NCBI GenBank assembly: GCA_964539015.1
Contig: CAZIHD010000017.1
Span: forward strand, 1 to 15,389
DNA: 15,389 nt
Direction of reading: 5' to 3'
Origin: GCA-002841655 sp964539015
GTDB lineage: Bacteria > Patescibacteriota > Patescibacteriia > Patescibacteriales > UBA12465
The number at the start of each line of letters is the position of its first letter. Positions within the stretch are counted from its first letter, which is position 1. Under the pieces are notes generated by a model that made no database searches, was not told the DNA's origin, and saw only the letters and a program-made list of their open reading frames with translations. Below are positions 7,507 to 12,685 of this stretch, one piece after another. Both the position numbers and the translations under genes were made by a program.

Positions 7507-8343
7507 TTATTTCCTCTTCGCCCGGCGCTTAATAATTAATTTATTGGAAGCATGTTTGCGGCGAGTTTTAACGCCGAAAGCGGGCTTGCCCCAAGGAGTC
7601 TTAGGATGGCGGAGACCGATGGACTGATTGCCTTCACCGCCGCCGTGAGGATGATCAACCGGATTCATGGCGGTGCCGCGGACAGTCGGACGGATACCCA
7701 TATGGCGGCTGCGCCCGGCTTTACCTAAAACAATGTGGCGCTTATCTTGATTGCTAACTTGGCCGACCGTGCACAAACATTCTTTTTTTACTAAACGAAT
7801 TTCACCGCTCGGCATCTTCACCTGCGCATATTTACCTTCAACACCCATGACAAAAACGGCGTTGCCGGCACCGCGGGCGATACGGGCGCCGCGGCCGGGT
7901 TCAAATTCCAGATTATAGATAGCGACGCCGGCGGGAATATGTTGAACAGGCATGGCATTGCCCGGTTTGATTTCAATTAAATTTTTAGAACTTAAAACTT
8001 TTTCACCGACAACTAAACCGGCCGGGGCGATAATATAACGCTTTTCACCGTCAGCGTAATTCAATAAAGCTAAACGGGCGCCGCGGTTCGGATCGTATTC
8101 AATCGCGGCTACCGTGGCCGGAATTTCAAATTTATCGCGCTTAAAATCAACCAAGCGGATATATCTTTTTTCTCCGCCGCCGCGATGACGAACGGTAATT
8201 TTGCCTTGGCTGTTGCGGCCGCTAGTTTTTTTCTTGATGACAATCAAACTTTTTTCCGGAGTAGTTTTAGTAATGTCGGCACAATCATCAAAAGTGGCGC
8301 CGCGGCGGCCAGGAGTATTAGCTTGTACTTTTTTGATACCCAT
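7507..8343 (-). CDS. rplB: 50S ribosomal protein L2
   Basis: L2 is a primary 23S rRNA binder required for subunit association and peptidyl-transferase activity. The 278 residues show the N-terminal OB-fold part (HRGGGEKRYIRLVDFKRDK) and the SH3-like domain (GVEGKYAQVKMPSGEIRLVK). The catalytic-centre loop RGTAMNPVDHPHGGGEG is present and contains the conserved His of the DHPHGGG motif. The end is a basic tail (RKHASNKLIIKRRAKRK). Length is normal. Its upstream 49-base spacer contains two copies of a 13-base repeat. Confidence 0.98.
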   Translation of the reverse strand: MGIKKVQANTPGRRGATFDDCADITKTTPEKSLIVIKKKTSGRNSQGKITVRHRGGGEKRYIRLVDFKRDKFEIPATVAAIEYDPNRGARLALLNYADGEKRYIIAPAGLVVGEKVLSSKNLIEIKPGNAMPVQHIPAGVAIYNLEFEPGRGARIARGAGNAVFVMGVEGKYAQVKMPSGEIRLVKKECLCTVGQVSNQDKRHIVLGKAGRSRHMGIRPTVRGTAMNPVDHPHGGGEGNQSIGLRHPKTPWGKPAFGVKTRRKHASNKLIIKRRAKRK

Positions 8344-8346
8344 ATG

Positions 8347-8388
8347 ATCAATTACGAATTAAATTGCAAACTCTAATCAATTACGAAT
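8347..8388. repeat. Two 13-base direct repeats in the rplW/rplB spacer
   Basis: The sequence ATCAATTACGAAT occurs at 8347-8359 and again at 8376-8388, exactly conserved, with 16 bases between. It fills most of the 49-base spacer before rplB. The core AATTACGAAT recurs in the rplC/rplD spacer, so it is an interspersed element rather than chance. Confidence 0.75.
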
Positions 8389-8392
8389 CGGC

Positions 8393-8872
8393 TTAGACTC
8401 CTTCGTAAATTTTAATGCTCTCGCCCTTCTTTAAGGTAACGATGGCTTTCTTCCAATCTTTGCGCTGGCCGCGAATACGGCCGCGAGTAACACACTTCCC
8501 TTTCATGGAAATAATATTGACGCTCACCGGTTTCACGCCGTAAACGGCAAAAATCGCTTTCGCCACTTCAATTTTATTGGCCGCTCGAGAAACTACAAAA
8601 GCATATTTATTTTCAGTATTAAGTTCAGTCGCTTTTTCGGTGATAAGCGGTTTGACTAAAGTGCGGAAAGCGCCATCATAACGGGAAGCGGCCGCTTTTT
8701 TGCCTTTAACCGCCTTCTTTTCGGCATTATCAGCAGCATATAATTCCTGCATATTTGTTTCCGCTTCTGCTTTGACCGGTTTTTTTACTTCCTTAACTTC
8801 TTTAACTTTACCGTCTTTCTTGTTATCGGAAGATTTGGCAGCGCTGGTTTGTTTTGTTCCAAATAAAGCCAT
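8393..8872 (-). CDS. rplW: 50S ribosomal protein L23 with N-terminal extension
   Basis: L23 stands at the rim of the exit tunnel and is the docking point for trigger factor and the signal recognition particle. The family core begins near residue 67 (GAFRTLVKPLITEKATELNT) and continues through YAFVVSRAANKIEVAKAIFAVYGV to VTRGRIRGQRKDWKKAIVTL. The usual length is 95-100, but here it is 159. The first 65 residues are a Lys/Glu/Ala-rich segment, probably disordered (KEVKEVKKPVKAEAE). The ATG is taken because it has the AT-ATG context of its neighbours and a stop-free lead; an internal start at Met41 would still leave an extension. Confidence 0.95.
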   Translation of the reverse strand: MALFGTKQTSAAKSSDNKKDGKVKEVKEVKKPVKAEAETNMQELYAADNAEKKAVKGKKAAASRYDGAFRTLVKPLITEKATELNTENKYAFVVSRAANKIEVAKAIFAVYGVKPVSVNIISMKGKCVTRGRIRGQRKDWKKAIVTLKKGESIKIYEGV

Positions 8873-8896
8873 ATGATTAATTCGATATTCATTAGA

Positions 8897-8918
8897 CCCC
8901 TCGACTTTGCTCAGGGTA
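8897..8918. repeat. Interspersed CCCTCGACT..GCTCAGGG-type repeat
   Basis: ACCCCTCGACTTTGCTCAGGGT lies inside the 54-base spacer between rplD and rplW, with CCCT and AGGG arms able to pair. From memory, very similar units (CCCTCGACTTCGCTCAGGG and its complement) are scattered between genes in many uncultivated bacteria. This copy is a single unit, so its repeat nature is inferred from that knowledge and not from the window. Confidence 0.5.
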
Positions 8919-8926
8919 ACAACATA

Positions 8927-9580
8927 TTATTTTTGCCCGTGCTGTTTTTCCAGAGCTTTGATGCCTTCTTCGGTCATCAATACCTGGCGGGAAGACAAGA
9001 GAGCAACAATATTGATATTTTCTGGATTGATAAAAGTAACGCCTTTAAGATTGCGGCCGGAATATCTTGCTTTTTCATCCTTTTCACTATTAATTACCAG
9101 TAAGCTGCGGCGATCCGCCGGCAAAACACTCTTTTCGAAAGCTTTTAACATGGCGTCGAATTGCTTCGTTTTGAATTCTGCCATTTTCAGAGTATCGATA
9201 ATTACCAGGCTGGATTGAGCGATCTTATCGGATAAAGCCATCAAAATCGCTTGCTGGCGCATTTTTTTATTTAATTTTTTTGAAAAATTACGATCTTTGG
9301 TCGGGCCGAAAGTGACGCCGCCGCCAATCCATAAAGGAGAACGGCTGGAACCGACGCGCGCGCGGCCGGTACCTTTCTGCTTCCACGGTTTCTTGCCTCC
9401 GCCTTTTACTTCGCTGCGATCTTTGGTGTGGGCCAAAACCTGACGTTCGTTCGCTTGCTGGGTAATTACTGCCTGATGCAAGAGATCGGCGTTAGCTTTT
9501 AAACCGAAAACTTTAGCGGAAAGATCGAGATCCTTAACCGGTGCGGCACTTTGATTATAAACTTTTACTTTGATGGACAT
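8927..9580 (-). CDS. rplD: 50S ribosomal protein L4
   Basis: L4 helps start 50S assembly and extends a loop into the exit tunnel opposite L22. In E. coli it also represses its own operon. The 217 residues include the tunnel-loop region (GGGKKPWKQKGTGRARVGS, about 61-79), followed by RSPLWIGGGVTFGP and KKLNKKMRQQAILMALSDK. The C-terminal domain includes VLMTEEGIKALEK. Length is normal. It follows rplC after 29 bases that contain AATTACGAAT-type repeats. Confidence 0.97.
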   Translation of the reverse strand: MSIKVKVYNQSAAPVKDLDLSAKVFGLKANADLLHQAVITQQANERQVLAHTKDRSEVKGGGKKPWKQKGTGRARVGSSRSPLWIGGGVTFGPTKDRNFSKKLNKKMRQQAILMALSDKIAQSSLVIIDTLKMAEFKTKQFDAMLKAFEKSVLPADRRSLLVINSEKDEKARYSGRNLKGVTFINPENINIVALLSSRQVLMTEEGIKALEKQHGQK

Positions 9581-9585
9581 ATAGA

Positions 9586-9612
9586 TAATTACGAATGACG
9601 AATTATGAATTA
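9586..9612. repeat. AATTACGAAT-type repeats in the rplC/rplD spacer
   Basis: The spacer holds AATTACGAAT (9588-9597) followed by the related ACGAATTATGAATT (9598-9611), which runs over the rplC stop codon. The first unit is identical to the core of the 13-base repeats before rplB. Confidence 0.6.
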
Positions 9613-10398
9613 AGCGGCCGGTTCCACTGTTTTTTCTTCTTCAGGAAGGGCTTCAATCGGCTTTTCTTCAACCGCCGGAGCGGCTTCAACCACGACAGCT
9701 TCTTCAACCGCCGGAACGGCTTCAGCTTTTACTTCTTCTTTAATCGGATCTGCAATTATCGGAGCGGTATTCAGAAGTAATTCACCGGCACCCTTAATCA
9801 TCAATAAACCGCCATTAGCACCAGGCACGGCGCCTTTGATGTATAAAATATTATTTTCTGCATCAACACTGGCAATCGTCAGATTTTGAATCGTTACCCG
9901 TTCATTGCCCATCCGGCCGCCCATGCGCATACCTTTAAAGATATGAGCCGGACCTTTGGCGCCGACAGAACCGGGCATCCGTAACTGATCTTTGTTACCG
10001 TGGCTTTTACGGCCGCCCTGGAAACCATGGCGCTTAACTACGCCCTGGAAACCACAACCCTTGGAAGTACCGGTAACATCAATAATATCGCCGGCGGCAA
10101 AAGTGGCCGCGCTAATCTGATCGCCAATTTTAATTTCAATTTTATTTTCTTCATTACGAAATTCACGGACATGCATCGGTAAAACACCGGCTTTTTTAAA
10201 ATGTCCTCTTTGCGGTTTATTCAAATTTTTTTCTTTGCGTTCACCAAAGGACAATTGAACGGCGGCGTATTTATCGGCAGCCAAAGTCTTGACCTGAGTA
10301 ACCACGCAAGGACCGGCTAAGACCGGGGTAACCGCCAAAACCTTATCTTTATCCCAAATCTGGGTCATTTGCATTTTCTTACCTAGAATGAATTTCAT
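9610..10398 (-). CDS. rplC: 50S ribosomal protein L3 with acidic C-terminal tail
   Basis: L3 is one of the first proteins to bind 23S rRNA, and its loop reaches towards the peptidyl-transferase centre. The core, residues 1-211, contains GTSKGCGFQGVVKRHGFQGG (110-129), KSHGNKDQLRMPGSVGA and FKGMRMGGRMGNERVTIQNL, all standard. The protein has 262 residues against about 205-210 in most bacteria. The extra 50 are Glu/Ala/Pro/Val-rich and acidic, the opposite charge to the basic tails on L22 and S5, and contain the duplicated motif PAVEE. The start lies 8 bases after a terminator-like hairpin, and 215 bases separate it from rpsJ. Confidence 0.97.
   Translation of the reverse strand: MKFILGKKMQMTQIWDKDKVLAVTPVLAGPCVVTQVKTLAADKYAAVQLSFGERKEKNLNKPQRGHFKKAGVLPMHVREFRNEENKIEIKIGDQISAATFAAGDIIDVTGTSKGCGFQGVVKRHGFQGGRKSHGNKDQLRMPGSVGAKGPAHIFKGMRMGGRMGNERVTIQNLTIASVDAENNILYIKGAVPGANGGLLMIKGAGELLLNTAPIIADPIKEEVKAEAVPAVEEAVVVEAAPAVEEKPIEALPEEEKTVEPAA
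9665..9724. repeat. 24-base direct repeat inside the rplC tail
   Basis: The 24-base unit at 9665-9688 recurs at 9701-9724 with one mismatch, a period of 36 bases. It encodes the duplicated Ala/Pro/Val/Glu motif of the L3 tail, suggesting recent growth of the tail by in-frame duplication. Confidence 0.8.
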
Positions 10399-10404
10399 AT
10401 ATGT

Positions 10405-10464
10405 TTAAAACAAAAAACTGGTAAATATACCAGCCTTAAAAACAAAAGGTAAAAAATTGTGCAC
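10405..10464 (-). CDS. Possible 19-residue Phe-rich leader peptide before rplC
   Basis: A short frame starts at GTG (10462-10464) and ends with TAA at 10405-10407, six bases before the rplC ATG. Its product, MHNFLPFVFKAGIFTSFLF, has six Phe in 19 residues. A GGAGG stands just upstream but with only two bases to the GTG, closer than usual. The frame covers the terminator-like hairpin, the layout of a transcription-attenuation leader. Against it, the T-rich sequence would give Phe codons by chance. Treat as a candidate only. Confidence 0.2.
   Translation of the reverse strand: MHNFLPFVFKAGIFTSFLF
10407..10437 (-). terminator. Terminator-like hairpin directly before rplC
   Basis: On the minus strand CTGGTA pairs with TACCAG (10418-10423 with 10428-10433) around a four-base TATT loop, followed immediately by TTTTTTGTTTT. 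Two G-U and two A-U pairs can lengthen the stem to about ten. The U run ends eight bases before the rplC ATG. As plus-strand RNA there is no U run after it, so the orientation is that of the operon. It probably reduces or conditions read-through from rpsJ into rplC. Confidence 0.6.
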
Positions 10465-10515
10465 TTCCTCCCTGCCCTCAATTTTATTTTTTTTGTTTTC
10501 TTGCTGTTTTCTCCC

Positions 10516-10594
10516 TAAACCGCTTATCGGTTAACCGGCACTTTCTTCGGTAATTCTACCTGAGAGTTACTGGTTTTCGCCCAAGCGGCATTTA
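10516..10594. other. Possible structured RNA (three-way junction) in the rpsJ/rplC spacer
   Basis: Three stems nest neatly. The outer stem CCGCTT/AAGCGG (10520-10525 with 10583-10588) can be extended by AAA/TTT after a two-base bulge. A second is CGG/CCG closing TTAA (10528-10537). The third is a ten-pair stem, 10548-10557 with 10563-10572, and loop ACCTG. The third stem is complete only when read as plus-strand RNA, where two pairs are G-U; on the minus strand they become A-C mismatches. Strand is therefore left open. No known RNA family was recognised. Confidence 0.4.
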
Positions 10595-10613
10595 ATCAAT
10601 ATTTGATTTTATT

Positions 10614-10952
10614 TTACTGCATTTTTATCTCGACGTCAACCCCAGCCGGCAAATTTAAATTTGTCAGATCTTCGATGGTCTTGGCGCTCGGATCAATGAT
10701 ATCGATAATGCGCTTATGAACGCGCATTTCATACTGATCGCGCGCATCTTTATGCACAAAGGTGGAACGATTGACCGTGTATTTATGTTTTTCGGTCGGT
10801 AAAGGAATCGGACCAAAAAAACTGGCGTCGCTGCGTTCAATTGTATCAATGATCGTCTTCGTGGACTGGTCTATGATCTTGTGATCAAAAGCTTTGATCT
10901 TAATGCGGATTCTCTGTTTGTAATCCTTCTCCTCTTTCTTGGGTTCAGACAT
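10614..10952 (-). CDS. rpsJ: 30S ribosomal protein S10
   Basis: S10 is in the 30S head and, as NusE, also takes part in transcription antitermination with NusB. The 112 residues hold the family pattern: RIRIKIKAFDHKIIDQSTKTI, then FFGPIPLPTEKHKYTVNRS (about 46-64), HKDARDQYEMRVHKRIIDI and a NLPAGVDVEIKM end. It is about ten residues longer than usual because of a charged N-terminus (MSEPKKEEKDYKQ). It lies 92 bases after tuf with a strong hairpin between, and 215 bases before rplC, so it may be regulated apart from the rest of the S10 block. Confidence 0.97.
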   Translation of the reverse strand: MSEPKKEEKDYKQRIRIKIKAFDHKIIDQSTKTIIDTIERSDASFFGPIPLPTEKHKYTVNRSTFVHKDARDQYEMRVHKRIIDIIDPSAKTIEDLTNLNLPAGVDVEIKMQ

Positions 10953-11004
10953 AGAAAAATGTACGTTTATGTTTCTTAATTTTATTGATAAATAAACACT
11001 ACAA

Positions 11005-11032
11005 GCCCGCTCTGTAATTTACAGAAGCGGGC
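11005..11032 (-). terminator. GC-rich hairpin after tuf
   Basis: GCCCGC pairs with GCGGGC (11005-11010, 11027-11032) and TCTGTA with TACAGA (11011-11016, 11020-11025), with a three-base loop and one bulged A. On the minus strand it is followed by TTGTAGTGTTTATTT, a broken U run. It lies 12 bases after the tuf stop. It may be a leaky terminator or an RNA-processing or stability hairpin dividing tuf from rpsJ. Confidence 0.6.
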
Positions 11033-11044
11033 CTAAGTGCTGAT

Positions 11045-12232
11045 TTACTTGATAATCTTAACTACCGCGCCAGCGCCGACTGTGCGGCCGCCTTCACGGA
11101 TAGCAAAACGTTGCTTCTCTTCCAAAGCGACCGGGACAATCAATTTAACGGTAATGGTGACGGTATCGCCAGGCATAACCATTTCGGTGCCAGCCGGCAA
11201 TTCTACTTCACCGGTAACATCAGTGGTGCGGATATAAAACTGCGGTTTATAACCCTTAAAGAAAGGTTTATGACGACCGCCTTCTTCTTTAGATAAAACG
11301 TAAATCTGAGCTTCAAATTCAGAATGAGGGGTAACGGTACCCGGTTTGCATAAAACCTGGCCGCGTTCGACTTCATTTTTCTTGGTACCGCGGAGCAACA
11401 AACCGGCATTATCGCCAGCCTGGCCTTGATCCAAAGATTTGTTAAACATTTCCACACCGGTAATCGTGGTTTTTTTGGTGTCCATCAAACCCACGATTTC
11501 CACTTCATCACCGATCTTGATAATACCGCGCTCAATACGGCCAGTAACAACGGTACCGCGGCCTTCAATGGAGAAAATATCTTCAATCGGCATCAAGAAA
11601 GGATGATCGATATCGCGCGGAGGTAACGGAATATATTCGTCCAATTGCTTCATTAATTCCATAATCGGCTCGGCATCGGGGCCGTTAGGATTTTCTAAAG
11701 CTTTCAAAGCGCTGCCGCGGATAATCGGAGTAGTATCGCCCGGAAATTCATATTTCTTTAATAAATCGCGAATTTCTTCTTCAACCAGATCGATTAATTC
11801 CTTATCTTCCACCATATCGCACTTATTCAAGAAAACAATGATATAAGGAACGCCGACTTGACGGGCAAGGACGATGTGTTCGCGAGTCTGCGGCATCGGG
11901 CCGTCAGTGGCGGACACAACCAAAATCGCACCGTCCATCTGAGCGGCGCCGGTAATCATGTTTTTGACATAATCGGCGTGTCCAGGACAATCAACGTGCG
12001 CGTAATGACGAGTGGCGGATTCATACTCTACGTGTGCAGTCGCGATGGTAATACCGCGTTCGCGCTCTTCGGGAGCAGCATCAATTTCGCTAACACCTTT
12101 TTTAGAGGCGCTCATACCACGGGCGCCGAAAACCGCCAACATTGCAGCGGTTAAAGTGGTTTTTCCATGATCGACGTGGCCGATAGTGCCGACATTGACA
12201 TGGGGTTTGTTACGTTCAAATTTTTCTGCCAT
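11045..12232 (-). CDS. tuf: Elongation factor Tu
   Basis: EF-Tu is the GTPase that delivers aminoacyl-tRNA to the ribosomal A site. The 395 residues have all G motifs: the P-loop GHVDHGKT (18-25), switch I with RERGITI (about 57-63), DCPGH (81-85), NKCD (136-139) and the SALKAL G5 region. Domains 2 and 3 follow (GRGTVVTGRIERG; PFFKGYKPQFYIRTTDVTG) and the protein ends VGAGAVVKIIK. Length is the usual one. It is the only gene here with C rather than T before its ATG, and it has a structured 82-base leader. It normally follows fusA directly; here two other genes stand between. Confidence 0.98.
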   Translation of the reverse strand: MAEKFERNKPHVNVGTIGHVDHGKTTLTAAMLAVFGARGMSASKKGVSEIDAAPEERERGITIATAHVEYESATRHYAHVDCPGHADYVKNMITGAAQMDGAILVVSATDGPMPQTREHIVLARQVGVPYIIVFLNKCDMVEDKELIDLVEEEIRDLLKKYEFPGDTTPIIRGSALKALENPNGPDAEPIMELMKQLDEYIPLPPRDIDHPFLMPIEDIFSIEGRGTVVTGRIERGIIKIGDEVEIVGLMDTKKTTITGVEMFNKSLDQGQAGDNAGLLLRGTKKNEVERGQVLCKPGTVTPHSEFEAQIYVLSKEEGGRHKPFFKGYKPQFYIRTTDVTGEVELPAGTEMVMPGDTVTITVKLIVPVALEEKQRFAIREGGRTVGAGAVVKIIK

Positions 12233-12244
12233 GTTTTTATGCTT

Positions 12245-12290
12245 ACGGCCCCCGAATGGGGTTTCTTTCCTATAAGAGGAAACCAGCCGT
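12245..12290 (-). promoter_or_regulatory. Structured leader before tuf (three-way junction)
   Basis: An outer stem ACGGC/GCCGT (12245-12249, 12286-12290) encloses two hairpins. One is CCCC-GAAT-GGGG (12250-12261, plus-strand reading) and the other TTTCCT/AGGAAA (12266-12271, 12277-12282). It occupies over half of the spacer between the 108-residue gene and tuf and ends 12 bases before the tuf ATG. It may set tuf expression or mark an RNA processing site; no U run follows it, so it is not a plain terminator. Confidence 0.45.
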
Positions 12291-12314
12291 GAAATTAATT
12301 AATATTTGTAAAAT

Positions 12315-12641
12315 TTAACCTTTGCTTTCAGCTTTATCTTTAATCTGAGGAGGAATATTCCAATTCTTTCTAGATTTGCTTTCTTCAGCCAAATATTGAG
12401 CTTCGTCCTGATTTTTCCAAGTTGAGATTTCGGAGTTTATTTTATCAGTTAAATCTTCTTCTGTCAAACTTGGTTTAAACACTGCTTCTTTTTTATCTAA
12501 TATTTCAGGATTTACCATTTTTTCATAACGATCAAGGTCAATAATGGCAAAAGAATCTTCCGGAGTTTCCGCATCAAAGAAGATGATGGCATCATTGGTT
12601 TTTCTGGCTAATTTTAAGGCTTTTTTTAATTGTTGGCGCAT
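12315..12641 (-). CDS. Uncharacterised 108-residue protein between fusA and tuf
   Basis: I do not recognise a named family. Residues 1-43 could form a small alpha/beta unit: a basic helix (RQQLKKALKLARKTND), a strand (AIIFFDA) and a strand-helix FAIIDLDRYEKMV. The last part loosely resembles the DxxxYE segment of Phd/YefM or RelB antitoxins, but a toxin partner is not evident. Residues 58-96 form a second charged part (SLTEEDLTDKINSEISTWKN, then LAEESKSRKNW). I have an impression that similar small proteins are common in Patescibacteria genomes, which I cannot verify here. It has no signal peptide or membrane segment. It is the only gene in the window with a full AGGAGG, nine bases before its ATG. 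It lies 44 bases after the 227-residue gene. The open frame is well supported; function is unknown. Confidence 0.8.
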   Translation of the reverse strand: MRQQLKKALKLARKTNDAIIFFDAETPEDSFAIIDLDRYEKMVNPEILDKKEAVFKPSLTEEDLTDKINSEISTWKNQDEAQYLAEESKSRKNWNIPPQIKDKAESKG

Positions 12642-12650
12642 AAAATCGAA

Positions 12651-12656
12651 CCTCCT
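12651..12656 (-). promoter_or_regulatory. Canonical Shine-Dalgarno AGGAGG
   Basis: Minus strand reads GACAGGAGGTTCGATTTT-ATG, a six-base perfect Shine-Dalgarno with nine-base spacing before the 108-residue gene. None of the other visible starts has a comparable site. Confidence 0.8.
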
Positions 12657-12685
12657 GTCTTTTATTTTTTATTTTTCCTTAAAAA

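Noticed and set aside
10548..10590. Minus-strand blocks CTCTCAGGTA and ACCGAAGAAAGT recall conserved parts of glycine riboswitches.
   Set aside because: The blocks are in the wrong order and no GAGAG partner for CTCTC is found upstream; there is also no glycine-metabolism gene downstream.
11858..12154. 98-codon plus-strand frame opposite tuf.
   Set aside because: It mirrors the codon structure of EF-Tu and has no independent support.
12291..12330. Possible promoter before tuf (TTTACA, TATTAA-like boxes).
   Set aside because: The AT-rich spacer gives many partial matches and no pair with both good boxes and proper spacing.
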